A stretch of DNA of 54,301 nucleotides from an uncultured Akkermansia sp. (GCA_949296365.1 CASFPZ010000012.1:1-54301), one strand, 5' to 3'; counted from the stretch's first letter, positions 1-9,480 are shown. Numbers and translations: made by a program. The notes: generated from the sequence alone by a model not told the origin.

Positions 1-1857
1 GGTTTTTTTGCCCGTGGCAGCGAAGGCCTGGGCGAGATTAGCCGAGGTGAAGGTTTTGCCTTCGCCCGGCATGGTGGAGGTGACCAGCAAGACAAGGCCC
101 TGGGAGTTGCCCCCGCCCGGGACGAGACGTTCGAGATTGTTGCGCAGGATGTGGAAGCATTCGGCCATCATGCTGCGGCCATCAGGAATGAAGAGAGCGC
201 CTGATTTTGTCTCTTGGCGGGAGAGTTCGGGGAATTCGCCGACCACCGGGATAGAGGTCAGCCCCTGCAAATCTTGCCTGTTGTTGATTTTGGAGTTGAG
301 CATAGCCACCCCCAGGAAGATGAGGAAAGCCACGCCAATGCCGCCAGCTGCCCCGCCTAGAACGAAAAGTTGCGTCTTGGGCGCAATGGGCAGATCTGAC
401 CCGAACGCAGCTTCCAGCACCCTGGCGCTCGGTTCCGTAGTCGCCAAGGAAAGAGCATTTTCCTCGCGTTTGCCGAGGAGCATGATATAGAGTTCTTCTT
501 TGACCTTTTGCTCGCGGAGCATGGGGATGAGCGCTTCTTCGCTGGAGGCGTTGCTGACCATCTTGCGCTCCATGCCTTCTTTGTTTTTGGAGATTTCGCC
601 CAGGCGCAGCGAGAGCGAGTTGCGGTAGTTGTCGATCGAGCGTTTGAGCGTCGCCAGCATGGAGTCCATGTTGTTGACAAGGGCCGTAACGAGCGGGTTT
701 TGGGAACCAGCGCTTTCACCCAGTTGCTGGTATTTGAGGAAGGCCTCGTTGTACTGCTCGATTTGGCGAGCGATGCTGGGATCGTCGATGCCGAGATTGA
801 CCGGGAGCATGCGCCGCGAACTCTTCTGCGAAGCAAGCATGTCTTTGAGGGAGTCGACTTGCTTGATTTGGGTATTGATTTCGAAGGCTTCTTTATCGAG
901 TTCTTGGATTTGGACGAAGTTAGCGTTGAAGGTCGAGGAGAGGTCGACGAGCAACTCTTTGTTTTTGCGGAAATCGAAAATGCGTTTATCGACCGATCCC
1001 AGTTCTCCGCCCAAAACGCCCAGGCGGTCGACGATGAATTCCTCTGCCTTGCGGGATGCGATGCGTTTTTCTTCGATCGACTGGAGATTGTACTCGTGGA
1101 TGAGCTGGTTGAGGATATCAGCAGCTTTGCGAGGGTTGGACGAGACCAGGCCAAGCTCGATCAGGCTGGATTCGCGGTCGTCTGGCCGGGTGACCGTGAG
1201 CGCCTGGAGCAAGGCTTCTGCCGCAGAGCGAACAGAGACCCGGCGAACCATGTAATCTTGGTTGAAGCAATCTTGAGAGAACGAGGCAGAGGGACGAACG
1301 ACAACGGAACCAAATGGCAGGGAGCCGACGACGCCGAAGTTGCCCTCGTAAAAGGCCTGCTGTTTGTTGGAGTCTTCGTAGGCGAGGAGATAACGTTTGT
1401 CGTCCAACGGGGTGAGCGTGAGGACGATTGCGCGACGTTCGTCGATTTCCGGGAATTCGACCGAGACAGGCGCTTGGTCGTAGAGGTCGATTTGGCGGAT
1501 ATCCTGGAGACGCCAGATCGAGATATTTAACTTGAGCTTGCGAACCACCCGCGACATCAGTTCCGTGGATTTGACCACGTAACTCTCGTTGGCGATGTTG
1601 ACGCCCTGTTGATCGAGCCCCATCAGGGCCAGCGTTTCAGCGCCGGGACCGGAATCCTTTTGTTTGTTGTCTCGCAGGAGGATGCGAGCGGTTTTTGAAT
1701 ACGAGTAACCTTGTTGGGCGGCTACGTAGAACGCAACCGTGGCGCCGAGGCACGCGCAGAGCAACAACCAGGGCCAGCGACGACGCAAAATTTCGACAAG
1801 AATATCCAGGGAAAACCCATCAGGTTCCTCTCCAAAGGATTGAGGTTCTGAATTCAT
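1..1857 (-). CDS. Wzc-like polysaccharide chain-length determinant / tyrosine autokinase (C-terminus beyond window)
   Basis: The frame is open for exactly 619 codons from ATG at 1857 to the first base of the window, so the kinase end is missing. Seen: a first membrane segment at about residues 28-47, a Wzz-type periplasmic region with long heptad-rich helices (about 270-470), a second membrane segment near 520-540, then the start of a P-loop domain with the Walker A signature TSTMPGEGKT close to the window edge. This order (Wzz domain, two membrane helices, cytoplasmic BY-kinase) is that of Wzc/ExoP proteins, which control chain length and export of capsule or exopolysaccharide at the inner membrane. 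The Wza-like partner gene starts upstream with a gap of about 106 bp, consistent with one export operon. The family call is firm; kinase activity cannot be judged because the Walker B region and tyrosine tail lie outside. Confidence 0.9.
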   Translation of the reverse strand, partial: MNSEPQSFGEEPDGFSLDILVEILRRRWPWLLLCACLGATVAFYVAAQQGYSYSKTARILLRDNKQKDSGPGAETLALMGLDQQGVNIANESYVVKSTELMSRVVRKLKLNISIWRLQDIRQIDLYDQAPVSVEFPEIDERRAIVLTLTPLDDKRYLLAYEDSNKQQAFYEGNFGVVGSLPFGSVVVRPSASFSQDCFNQDYMVRRVSVRSAAEALLQALTVTRPDDRESSLIELGLVSSNPRKAADILNQLIHEYNLQSIEEKRIASRKAEEFIVDRLGVLGGELGSVDKRIFDFRKNKELLVDLSSTFNANFVQIQELDKEAFEINTQIKQVDSLKDMLASQKSSRRMLPVNLGIDDPSIARQIEQYNEAFLKYQQLGESAGSQNPLVTALVNNMDSMLATLKRSIDNYRNSLSLRLGEISKNKEGMERKMVSNASSEEALIPMLREQKVKEELYIMLLGKREENALSLATTEPSARVLEAAFGSDLPIAPKTQLFVLGGAAGGIGVAFLIFLGVAMLNSKINNRQDLQGLTSIPVVGEFPELSRQETKSGALFIPDGRSMMAECFHILRNNLERLVPGGGNSQGLVLLVTSTMPGEGKTFTSANLAQAFAATGKKT

Positions 1858-1963
1858 GAGCGACAAATGTCCAAAATAATGACAATACAGGGAAACGCCT
1901 GATCCTCAACTGAGAACAACGTAGAACAAATACGCGAAATCGGAGAAACGGCTTCTCAATCAA

Positions 1964-2749
1964 TTATGCAGCAGCCAATGCGATAATGGCAATAATGATG
2001 CTGACACCTGAAATCCCCCAGCCGTACCACTGAGCAGCGTCACTGCGCGTGTTGACTTTGCGATCCGACGGCGAAACGTAGATTGTGTCGTTCTGCTGGA
2101 TGTAATAATACGGGGACTTGAAGAGTTCTTTGCTGCGGAGGTCGACCGTGGCAATTTGGCGTTGACCATTGACTTCGCGGATGATTGTCACTTCGCGGTT
2201 GCCATCGATATTGAGGTCGCCAGCACGGGAAATTGCCTCGAGGAGGGTGAGACGCTGGCCTTCGATGGAGTACGTGCCCGGGGCGTTCACTTCGCCGAGG
2301 ACTGAGAACTTGAAGTTGACAATTTGGACGTTGACTGAGGCGTCTTTAATGTATTCTGAATCGCGGAGTTTGGCCGCGATGTCGTTGGCGAGGCCCGTGC
2401 AGGTTTTGCCAGCAGCTCTCATGGAACCGATGACAGGCAAGACAATGTTGCCGTTGGCATCGACGAGGTAACCGCGGGGTTTGCTGTTGTTGTTTGTGTT
2501 GCCAGACGTGGAGCCGATTTCCGCAACCTGGAAGGGAGTTGTCAATTCAGGCTGTTTGCTGCTGACCGAGATGTACAGCTGATCGTCTTTCTGGATGACC
2601 GTCTGGTAATTGCCTTTGATGATTTCTTGCGAATTGGCCGGAGCGTCCTGCAAATAAAGAACTTCCTTGGGACTGACACACGAGGTCAACGCGGAGAATG
2701 CAATCGCCGCGCTTACCCATAAAACTGAACCGAGTAATTGATTTTTCAT
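1964..2749 (-). CDS. Wza-like polysaccharide export lipoprotein
   Basis: A 261-residue protein with a lipoprotein signal (hydrophobic segment ending in the lipobox LTSC, Cys at about residue 24). A polysaccharide-export (poly_export) domain follows at about 45-130, then an SLBB-type domain (VLGEVNAPGTYSIEG, about 150-220), and a C-terminal hydrophobic helix (about 242-260). Such proteins form the outer-membrane channel for capsule or exopolysaccharide. It is shorter than E. coli Wza (about 380 residues), with one clear SLBB domain, as is common outside the Enterobacteria. It precedes the Wzc-like gene on the same strand. The chosen ATG at 2749 sits three bases after a C10 tract that occupies the place of a ribosome binding site, so expression could depend on tract length. 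Family assignment strong; exported polymer unknown. Confidence 0.88.
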   Translation of the reverse strand: MKNQLLGSVLWVSAAIAFSALTSCVSPKEVLYLQDAPANSQEIIKGNYQTVIQKDDQLYISVSSKQPELTTPFQVAEIGSTSGNTNNNSKPRGYLVDANGNIVLPVIGSMRAAGKTCTGLANDIAAKLRDSEYIKDASVNVQIVNFKFSVLGEVNAPGTYSIEGQRLTLLEAISRAGDLNIDGNREVTIIREVNGQRQIATVDLRSKELFKSPYYYIQQNDTIYVSPSDRKVNTRSDAAQWYGWGISGVSIIIAIIALAAA

Positions 2750-2752
2750 GGT

Positions 2753-2762
2753 GGGGGGGGGG
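2753..2762 (-). repeat. C10 homopolymer directly upstream of the export-protein start codon
   Basis: Ten uninterrupted G on the plus strand (C on the coding strand), flanked by more G-rich sequence up to about 2774. It lies immediately 5' of the ATG of the Wza-like gene. Homopolymeric C/G tracts at promoters or start codons are classic slippage sites for phase variation; no length polymorphism can be shown from one sequence. Confidence 0.7.
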
Positions 2763-2863
2763 AGGGGTGGGAGGGTGTCTGAATTGAAACCGGAACAGAC
2801 AAACCGAGAACGCTTTGCGCCGAGCGTCGACAGGACACAAAGAATCCGGCGGGACGCTAGCGA

Positions 2864-3186
2864 ATTTACAATCCGTAGTCAATCGTTAAAAGTTGTCATG
2901 TTTGTAGTTGCGGATTTACAATCCGATTGTCGTTTTTCCAGGATAAAACCGCTTCCTGCTCGAGGGAGTAACCATGTAAGTAGCTTGTAATCAAGCAGAC
3001 AAACAAAGCTGAAACTACCGAATTCCACAACCGTCCTAGGAACATACATAGCGATTTTCAAAAGAAAAATCATCGAATCGTAAAAAAATTACAAACCGAG
3101 TTTGTGCTTTTCTTAAATATTTACAATCAATAGATTATGCGGTATCTTTACGGGTCAAAGAATGCTTGTTTGTACGGATTGTAAAT
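2864..3186. promoter_or_regulatory. Cluster of a 12-bp motif (ATTTACAATCCG) upstream of the polysaccharide export genes
   Basis: The 491-bp gene-free interval 2750-3240 holds exact copies of ATTTACAATCCG at 2864-2875 and 2914-2925 (plus strand) and 3175-3186 (minus strand), and 10/12 matches at 3087-3098 and 3119-3130. The two direct copies are spaced exactly 50 bp apart. The position, between a lipoprotein gene and the export operon and upstream of the latter, suggests operator or activator sites for capsule genes. The binding protein is unknown, and I see no convincing -35/-10 pair. Confidence 0.5.
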
Positions 3187-3240
3187 ACGTTGAAATAGAG
3201 CCCAGAAAATTAGGTGCAACTAAGTTTTAGACAAAACATA

Positions 3241-3675
3241 TTAATCGGGCCAGACGTTGCCGGGGATGCTTTCTTTGGTGATGATAGCCTTTTGGCCGAC
3301 GCGGAATCGGATATTAGGGTGTTCTTTTTGGATGACTTCGACGAGTTCGTTCGTTGAGTCGAGTAGGATGCGCACTTTGACATAGCGTTCGACCTCGACG
3401 CGGTCGTCCATCAGCGAACCAGTCGAGGAAGCCAGTTTGGCGGTGCTGGCAGCCATCCATCCTGGAGCGATCGTTTCGGCTGCGCTGGCAGCCATGCCCG
3501 CGAAAGCGCCGCCGGTTTCTTCGCTTTCGACATTGACGAGGACTTCTTTGACTTTAACGACAGTGCCTTGTTGGATTTTTAGGATTTGGCCCATGGGAAT
3601 TTCTCCATGTTTCTCCTGAGCGCAGGAGGCAAGCCCTAAACACGCACAACAAAATAAGAACCAACGCATCGCCAT
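3241..3675 (-). CDS. Small outer-membrane lipoprotein with glycine/alanine-rich core
   Basis: A 144-residue protein with a lipoprotein signal peptide (CCACLGLASC, modified Cys about residue 18). A short beta-rich part follows (GTVVKVKEVLVNVESEE), then a glycine/alanine-rich hydrophobic stretch at about 55-90, and a C-terminal beta region (VRILLDSTNELVEVIQ). The layout resembles SlyB/Pcp-type glycine-zipper lipoproteins, which sit in the outer membrane, though similarity is by layout rather than a diagnostic motif. Two ATGs are possible (3675 or 3669); the signal peptide works with either. It lies upstream of the export genes on the same strand but is separated from them by 491 bp, so it is probably its own unit. 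Function unknown. Confidence 0.65.
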   Translation of the reverse strand: MAMRWFLFCCACLGLASCAQEKHGEIPMGQILKIQQGTVVKVKEVLVNVESEETGGAFAGMAASAAETIAPGWMAASTAKLASSTGSLMDDRVEVERYVKVRILLDSTNELVEVIQKEHPNIRFRVGQKAIITKESIPGNVWPD

Positions 3676-3996
3676 AACTTCTGCTTGAAGTACGCGACAG
3701 GCAGGCCCGATCTATCAGCCGAGATGATGCAATGACGCAGAATAGCGTTTTTTAGGGAAGGAGGGGAATTTTCAGAAAAAGGACAACAGGTTAAGCCCCA
3801 CAAGGAGAAGAATGAAGGAAAGGCCATTTGAGACGCCGACCCCGGGAGGAGGTCGTGTAACATGGAACAAGAAATGTTTAGTCTCAAATGACCTAAGACG
3901 AAAATATCATAAAGAGATATATTGTCAAGATTTTTAATTAAAATTTACGAGTCAGCAAAAATCGATATATTAAGATGAATGGTGGGGAATTTCATT
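3676..3996. other. Intergenic stretch between cardiolipin synthase and lipoprotein genes
   Basis: No gene is supported in this 321-bp stretch; the longer open frames lack codon character. On the minus strand a TTGACA at 3923-3928 with an AT-rich TATTTT at 3901-3906 (16-bp spacer) could be a promoter for the lipoprotein gene about 225 bp downstream. This is weak evidence. Confidence 0.3.
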
Positions 3997-5472
3997 TTAC
4001 TGTACAGGAGCTAGCAAACGGAAGAAGTTACAGATAATTTTATATGGAATTGATTGGGAGTTATATTCATCTGGCGAGACGAGGCGGGCGTCGGCGAAAT
4101 CTTGTTCGAGCATGTCAGCGACCTTTTTAGCGAAGGTGGGATCGTGGGCGAGGGCAGTGATTTCGAAGTTGAGGGAGAGAGAGCGGTTATCGAGATTAGC
4201 CGTGCCGACCGAGGCGATATCGTTGTCGACGAGGACGACTTTTTGGTGCATGAATCCTTTGGCGTAATGGTAGATTTTGATTCCGAAGGGGACAGTGCCC
4301 GGGAGGAACGTCATGGAGGAGAATTTGATCATGGCATGGTCGACTTTTTCTGGTTTGAGGATACGGACATCGACCCCGCGGAGGGCGGCTGCCTGGAATG
4401 AAGAGAATGTAGCTTCGTCTGGGACGAAGTAGGGGGAGGCGATCCAGAGGCGTTTTTGGGCAGCATTGGCGAGGGCAATGATCGTCGTGCGCCACAAGGG
4501 GACCTGATCGGCGGGACCCGAGGGGATGATGAGCAGGGGGGTGTCTTGTGGTTGGCGCACAAATTCCCATTTGACATCGATGGGGTTAGCGAGGTTTTCC
4601 GAGCTCCAGTGCCAGTTTTCGAGGAAGGCCAATTGAGTTTGCAAGACAGCTGGGCCTGTGAATTCGAGGAAGGTATCGCGCCAGTATCCGAGTTCACCTT
4701 TGCCAATGTAGTCCATGCCGATATTCATGCCGCCGACGTAGGCCGTTTTACCGTCGACGACGACGATTTTGCGGTGGTCGCGGAAGTTGACGCGGACGAT
4801 GTTGCGCAGGAAGAAGCGTTTACCGTAGAACGGTTGGATGTGGATACCAGCTTGACGCATGGAGCGGATGTAGCCAGAGGGAAGTTTGTGGGAACCGATT
4901 TCATCGTAGATGACGTAGATGCGGATGCCTTTGGCGGCGCACTTGAGGAGGAGTTCGCGGAATGTAGCGCCGACCAGGTCGTTTTTGATGATATAGAATT
5001 CGACGAGGATGTATTCTTGGGCGTGTTCGATAGCCTCGTAGATAGCGGCGTATGCTTCTTGGGCGTCGACGAGCAGTCGGCAGGCATTACCTTTGTAGAT
5101 TGAGAGGTTGGACAATTGGCCGAGCGAGCTGAACAACGAGGCGCGATCCCCCAGGTCGAGAGCGAGGCATTCTTTGAGTTTTTGTTCGACGCTGTGCGAG
5201 GTGTTGTGCAAGTCATCGTTTTTATCCAGGTTGTTGCGGCGTATTTTGATATAGCCGTCGAAGCGCCTAGGCCCCAGGATGAGGAAGAGAGGGACAGCGA
5301 TCCAGGGGAAGCAGATGAGGGAGATTACCCAGGCGATGCTGCCTTGAGGCGTTTGCGTATGCAGAAGAGCCGGGCATGACAGCGCAAAACCAGTGGCATG
5401 CATGACCACAAATAGAATGTAAAACGAATGATCGTACAGTTCTTGAAGCATGGCTGCGAAAACGATGGTCAA
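3997..5472 (-). CDS. cls: Cardiolipin synthase (phospholipase D superfamily)
   Basis: A 491-residue membrane enzyme that joins phosphatidyl groups to form cardiolipin. Two N-terminal hydrophobic segments (about 15-35 and 45-67) anchor it. Two HKD phospholipase motifs are complete: H233, K235 and D240 (HRKIVVVDGKTAYVGGMN) and H409, K411 and D416 (HQKVVLVDNDIASVG). Length and the segment order (two helices, then tandem PLDc domains) match bacterial ClsA. The start could instead be the internal Met at codon 8 (MLQELYDH), just before the first helix. It is divergent from thyA, with only 65 bp between the starts, so both promoters must lie in that gap. Confidence in family is high; the exact phospholipid preference is inferred. 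Confidence 0.93.
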   Translation of the reverse strand: MTIVFAAMLQELYDHSFYILFVVMHATGFALSCPALLHTQTPQGSIAWVISLICFPWIAVPLFLILGPRRFDGYIKIRRNNLDKNDDLHNTSHSVEQKLKECLALDLGDRASLFSSLGQLSNLSIYKGNACRLLVDAQEAYAAIYEAIEHAQEYILVEFYIIKNDLVGATFRELLLKCAAKGIRIYVIYDEIGSHKLPSGYIRSMRQAGIHIQPFYGKRFFLRNIVRVNFRDHRKIVVVDGKTAYVGGMNIGMDYIGKGELGYWRDTFLEFTGPAVLQTQLAFLENWHWSSENLANPIDVKWEFVRQPQDTPLLIIPSGPADQVPLWRTTIIALANAAQKRLWIASPYFVPDEATFSSFQAAALRGVDVRILKPEKVDHAMIKFSSMTFLPGTVPFGIKIYHYAKGFMHQKVVLVDNDIASVGTANLDNRSLSLNFEITALAHDPTFAKKVADMLEQDFADARLVSPDEYNSQSIPYKIICNFFRLLAPVQ

Positions 5473-5537
5473 ATCTAGGCATGCTTATTACCATCTTTTT
5501 GCCATCAACGAAAGAAAAAGAGAATTTTGTTTAGCCT

Positions 5538-6359
5538 ATGAAACAATACCTGCAACTGCTCGACGACGTCCTGAACAATGGAATTCCGCGAGAAGACCGC
5601 ACGGGGACGGGGACAATTGGCGTCTTTGGCCGCCAGGTTCGGTTTGACCTGCGGGCGGGATTTCCCTGCCTGACCACGAAAAAATTGCATTTGCGCTCGA
5701 TCATTTACGAGCTGCTCTGGTTTTTGCGTGGGGATACCAACATTGGCTATTTGCACGAACATGGCGTGACTATTTGGGACGAATGGGCCGACGAGGATGG
5801 CAATCTCGGGCCGATCTACGGGGCGCAATGGCGGAGATGGGAGGGCCGCGACGGGCAGATTTGCGATCAAATAGCTGCCTTGATCCAGGGATTGAAGGAA
5901 AACCCGTGGTCTCGCCGCCACATGGTGAGCGCCTGGAATGTGCCGTTGGTGCAGAAGATGGCCTTGCCTCCGTGCCATGTGTTGTTCCAATTTTGCGTGA
6001 TACCGCCGTGCGAGGAGCGGGGAGAGAAGCGGCCAGGGCTGTCGCTGCAACTCTACCAGCGCAGTGCGGATCTCTTCCTAGGGGTGCCGTTCAACATCGC
6101 GTCGTACGCCTTATTGTTGATGATGACAGCGCAGGTCTGCGGCTACGAACCCCGCGAATTCATCCATACCTTTGGCGACCTGCACTTGTACAACAACCAC
6201 TTGGACCAGGCGAGGTTGCAATTGACGCGCCAGGCCAAACCCTTGCCGCGCATGAAGCTGAATCCCGACGTGAAAGACATCGATGGATTCGATTACGGCG
6301 ACTTTGAGTTAGTGGGCTACGATCCCTGGCCTGCCATCAAAGCCCCTGTATCAGTGTGA
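5538..6359 (+). CDS. thyA: Thymidylate synthase
   Basis: A 273-residue ThyA that converts dUMP to dTMP with methylenetetrahydrofolate as carbon donor and reductant. Seen: the N-terminal RTGTGT motif with the phosphate-binding arginine (Arg21), the active-site region [10 protein letters not shown] with nucleophile Cys146, the conserved [20 protein letters not shown] stretch, and [13 protein letters not shown] near residue 215. It is slightly longer than E. coli ThyA (264) because of a short insert ([10 protein letters not shown]) after the active-site strand. The gene is followed 33 bp later by folA on the same strand, the usual pairing, because ThyA produces the dihydrofolate that FolA recycles. 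Confidence 0.97.
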   Translation: MKQYLQLLDDVLNNGIPREDRTGTGTIGVFGRQVRFDLRAGFPCLTTKKLHLRSIIYELLWFLRGDTNIGYLHEHGVTIWDEWADEDGNLGPIYGAQWRRWEGRDGQICDQIAALIQGLKENPWSRRHMVSAWNVPLVQKMALPPCHVLFQFCVIPPCEERGEKRPGLSLQLYQRSADLFLGVPFNIASYALLLMMTAQVCGYEPREFIHTFGDLHLYNNHLDQARLQLTRQAKPLPRMKLNPDVKDIDGFDYGDFELVGYDPWPAIKAPVSV

Positions 6360-6392
6360 CCCCCCTGACAACCAGCGAAAGGAGATGATGCA

Positions 6393-6869
6393 ATGAATGA
6401 GACCAGCTTGCATTTTCACGGGATTGTCGCCATGACGCCGAACCGAGTGATTGGACTCAACGGAGGGATGCCCTGGCATGTGCCGGACGATTTGAAGGTG
6501 TTCAAGAGATTGACCTACGGCCACCCTGTGTTGATGGGGCGCAAGACATTCGAATCGATAGGGAAGCCGTTGCCGGGGCGTGCCAACATCGTGTTGACGC
6601 GAGACCCCGCGTGGAGCTATCCTGGCACGAAGCGTGTCAGCAGCGCGGAGGACCTCGGGCAATTCGCCTTGGACGACCCCGAGGTGTGGGTGATCGGTGG
6701 AGCCCAAGTCTACGCCCAAATGCTGCCGTGGCTCGAAACGCTGTGGGTATCGCGCATGCACCGGGAATACCCAGGCGACACGTGGTTCCCCGAATTCGAA
6801 ACTCAGTTTTCGCGTGTCGAGAAGCTGGAGGTTTTCCCGGATTTTGATTTGTGGCGGTATTCGAGGTGA
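6393..6869 (+). CDS. folA: Dihydrofolate reductase
   Basis: A 158-residue DHFR that reduces dihydrofolate to tetrahydrofolate with NADPH. Visible family features are the N-terminal strand IVAMTPNRVIGLNGGMPWHVPDD with the substrate-binding acidic residue, the NADPH-binding stretch GRKTFESIGKPLPGRANIVLTRD, and VIGGAQVYAQMLP near residue 100. It is the usual length. A good ribosome binding site (AAAGGAG) lies about 8 bases before the ATG, which decides the start. It forms an operon with thyA, closing the folate cycle for dTMP synthesis. Confidence 0.97.
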   Translation: MNETSLHFHGIVAMTPNRVIGLNGGMPWHVPDDLKVFKRLTYGHPVLMGRKTFESIGKPLPGRANIVLTRDPAWSYPGTKRVSSAEDLGQFALDDPEVWVIGGAQVYAQMLPWLETLWVSRMHREYPGDTWFPEFETQFSRVEKLEVFPDFDLWRYSR

Positions 6870-6943
6870 GCCGAGGCCTGGGGCGAAGCAGAAACAGTTT
6901 TTTTAATTGACGTGCGCGGTATGTGCGTGGTATGTGTAACAAC

Positions 6944-9367
6944 ATGATTTCTTTTGAGACCGTTTTCCGGCGGGCTGGCGTGCTCGCGGCATTATCCAGC
7001 GTTTCGATCGCGTCGGCGGCATCGGAGATTTTTCCCGATGCCCGAATCGATCGCGTCGTGTCTGCTGTGACGGCAGAATGGGATCAACCCTTGAATCCGC
7101 AGGATGCTGTTTCAACCGATATCCCCAAGACAGCCATGTTGGGCAACGGCGACATCGGAGTCGTCTCGGGGGGGCGTGGTGCCATCAAAACTTTCACCAT
7201 TTCGAAATCCGATTTTTGGTCTTGCGGCGATTTGAAAGGAAAGTTTTCGGGGCGGGAGGAATACAAGACTAAGCCTTTGCCTGTGGGTGAGTTGACGATT
7301 ATGCCAAAGTCTCGGTCCAGCGACCCGGTACAATTCAACGAACGGCTCGACATCCGGGAAGCGAAATTGACGACAAGACTAAAGACAGCGGAGGGAGCAA
7401 CAATCGAGATAACGGCTCGCGCACTGGCGACGGAGAATGTATTGCTCGTGCGGATTGCAGCAGACCGACCGACGACGTGCCGACTGGAGTTGTGGGCTAG
7501 GGGAAACAACCCGTCGTTTCCGGCGCGGACGATTGAGGCGTTGCCTGGAGTAGCGCGATCGACGCTCAATGCAGCGCCGGAGAATCCCGAATCGTGGAGG
7601 TCGGAAGTTGTTCTGGCGGCAAACATCCTGCAGCCAGGAGGACAACCAGTCTCCATGAATGCCAGTGAGGCAGGCGAGTTGGCTACGGAGATCGAGGTGA
7701 GGCCAGAGCGATCCATTTGGGTAGCTTTGGCAGTAGGAGGGGGCGGACGCACGTGGGATGCCAGCGGAAAATTGGCGGGAAAAGCCCCTGAATTGGCAGC
7801 GAGAGAGATTTTGGACAAGACAGGCAGCGAGCAACAGATGAGCCAGCTCGTGGAAGAGCACCAGAAATGGTGGAGCCAGTATTGGCATGCCTCTGCCATC
7901 GACCTGGACGATTCGGATCCTGAGCTTGCGTTGATCGAGCGATATTACTACGGAGCCCAATATTTGATGGGAGCTGGGATACGACCTGGCAAGACGGCGC
8001 CGGGGCTTTACGGCATCTGGCATACGACCGATACGCCGAAATGGTCGTCGGACTACCACCTCAATTACAACTTCATCGCGGCGTTCTACGGAGCGCCGTC
8101 CAGCAACCGTTGCGAGTATTTGTTGCCGGCGGCACAGGCTATGTTTGATTATGCCCAAGCAGGCGAACGGCGGGCGGCTGACCCCCGTGAGTTGAGACGC
8201 ATCGACCGACAGCATGTGGACGAGCGCCCCCGGTTGAAGAAAGGCGTTGCGAATGCCGTGTTGTACCCAGTAGGGATCGGCCCCTGGGGGACGACGACCG
8301 ATGACGGGTATCATCGCGAGTTGGTGAATGCCGCCTACAGTTCATGGCCGATCATCCAGTACTACCGGTACACGCGCGACAGGGAATTCCTAAAACCCGC
8401 GTATGAGTTTTTGACCAAATGTGCGCGAATGTACGAGGCCTGGATCGACCAACGGCCCGACGGCTCTCTGGAGCTGACAGCAGGCTACAATGAGGGCTCG
8501 TGGTCGCAGAACCCGGCGGTGGAGTTGGCAGCGTTCAAGATGGTGTTGACGGGAATGGATGAAATGGGCTTCTACCTGGGTCTCCCTGAAGAGGTACGCG
8601 GGCATTGGATGGAGATCTTCAACAAACTGCCAGCGCAGCCAACGGCGAATGTACAAGGGAAGAAAGTCTATGCCCTGGCAGCACGCGAATGGAACCAACA
8701 GGCGTGGAAACCCATGGCTAACCCAGCTCCCCAGGGCGCCAACGTCATTGCCCTCGATTCGATCTTGCCAGGCGGATTCCTCAACCGCTTTTCTCCGCAG
8801 GAGGAACGGCAAATTGCTATCAATACCCTGGACGTGTACGGGCCGAGCGTCTGGGGACAGATGAATAATTTTCCGCGCGTTTTCTATGATGCGGTGGAGG
8901 TAGGGTATCCGGCGGACAAGGTAACGAAGGAGATGGCCAGAACGATCAAAGCCCAATTGGCGCCTAACCTAGCCATCCGCGACGGCGTGCATGGGCTAGA
9001 GAAAATCGGAGCAGTTGCGGCAATCAATGCGATGTTGGCGACTTATGGCGGGAGCATTTGCGAGGTTTTCCCCAATTGGCCGAAGGACAAAAATGCGTCG
9101 TTCACACGACTGCGCGTCCCCGGAGGATTTTTGTTGTCTGCCGAGTATGACAAGAAGCTACAGACAGTGACTCGCCTGGAGGTTCAATCGCTCGAGGGAG
9201 AGTTTGCCTGCATCGTGCGACCATGGACGAGCGGGACCATTGTCGTAACCGATAGCCATGGAGCGCCGCAGGAAGTCACATTTGGCAAAACTCCAGACCA
9301 GACACGGGAAACGATCTTGTTCAGTACCCAGCCCGGGGAGACGTACACCATTGCCCGCAAACCGTGA
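6944..9367 (+). CDS. Secreted GH95-like (alpha/alpha)6-barrel glycoside hydrolase
   Basis: About 807 residues from the ATG at 6944, chosen because it begins a plausible signal peptide (MISFETVFRRAGVLAALSSVSIASAAS); ATG 6932 or GTG 6923 are in frame but add residues with no role. The layout resembles GH95 alpha-L-fucosidase/galactosidase proteins. It has an N-terminal beta-sandwich with a GNGDIGVV-type opening, a helical barrel with LYGIWHTTDTPKWSSDYHLN (compare the family pattern G-x-W-N, PPW, S-x-Y, N-x-N), and a C-terminal cap ending in a GGFLLSAEYDKKLQTVTRLEV-like hairpin. No close family assignment is certain, and substrate is unknown. It would act in the periplasm or at the cell surface on host or plant glycans. 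Confidence 0.65.
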   Translation: MISFETVFRRAGVLAALSSVSIASAASEIFPDARIDRVVSAVTAEWDQPLNPQDAVSTDIPKTAMLGNGDIGVVSGGRGAIKTFTISKSDFWSCGDLKGKFSGREEYKTKPLPVGELTIMPKSRSSDPVQFNERLDIREAKLTTRLKTAEGATIEITARALATENVLLVRIAADRPTTCRLELWARGNNPSFPARTIEALPGVARSTLNAAPENPESWRSEVVLAANILQPGGQPVSMNASEAGELATEIEVRPERSIWVALAVGGGGRTWDASGKLAGKAPELAAREILDKTGSEQQMSQLVEEHQKWWSQYWHASAIDLDDSDPELALIERYYYGAQYLMGAGIRPGKTAPGLYGIWHTTDTPKWSSDYHLNYNFIAAFYGAPSSNRCEYLLPAAQAMFDYAQAGERRAADPRELRRIDRQHVDERPRLKKGVANAVLYPVGIGPWGTTTDDGYHRELVNAAYSSWPIIQYYRYTRDREFLKPAYEFLTKCARMYEAWIDQRPDGSLELTAGYNEGSWSQNPAVELAAFKMVLTGMDEMGFYLGLPEEVRGHWMEIFNKLPAQPTANVQGKKVYALAAREWNQQAWKPMANPAPQGANVIALDSILPGGFLNRFSPQEERQIAINTLDVYGPSVWGQMNNFPRVFYDAVEVGYPADKVTKEMARTIKAQLAPNLAIRDGVHGLEKIGAVAAINAMLATYGGSICEVFPNWPKDKNASFTRLRVPGGFLLSAEYDKKLQTVTRLEVQSLEGEFACIVRPWTSGTIVVTDSHGAPQEVTFGKTPDQTRETILFSTQPGETYTIARKP

Positions 9368-9480
9368 GAGGTTGGTTCACACTTGGTAAGCAGAGTAAGT
9401 GCGCTCGGCCCCAGTTGGCAGGGAAAGGGGACAAGGATGGAGGTTGACATGGAAGCCGGGAAATCCTAGAATAGTGATAA

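Noticed and set aside
508..1530. Long plus-strand open frame opposite the Wzc-like gene
   Set aside because: It is the complement of a clear Wzz/BY-kinase coding sequence, and its product is acidic low-information sequence without a family.
2547..2882. Minus-strand open frame through the C10 tract, possible fusion to the export gene
   Set aside because: It has no ribosome site or homology and overlaps the export gene in another frame. It is mentioned only as a possible partner in tract slippage.
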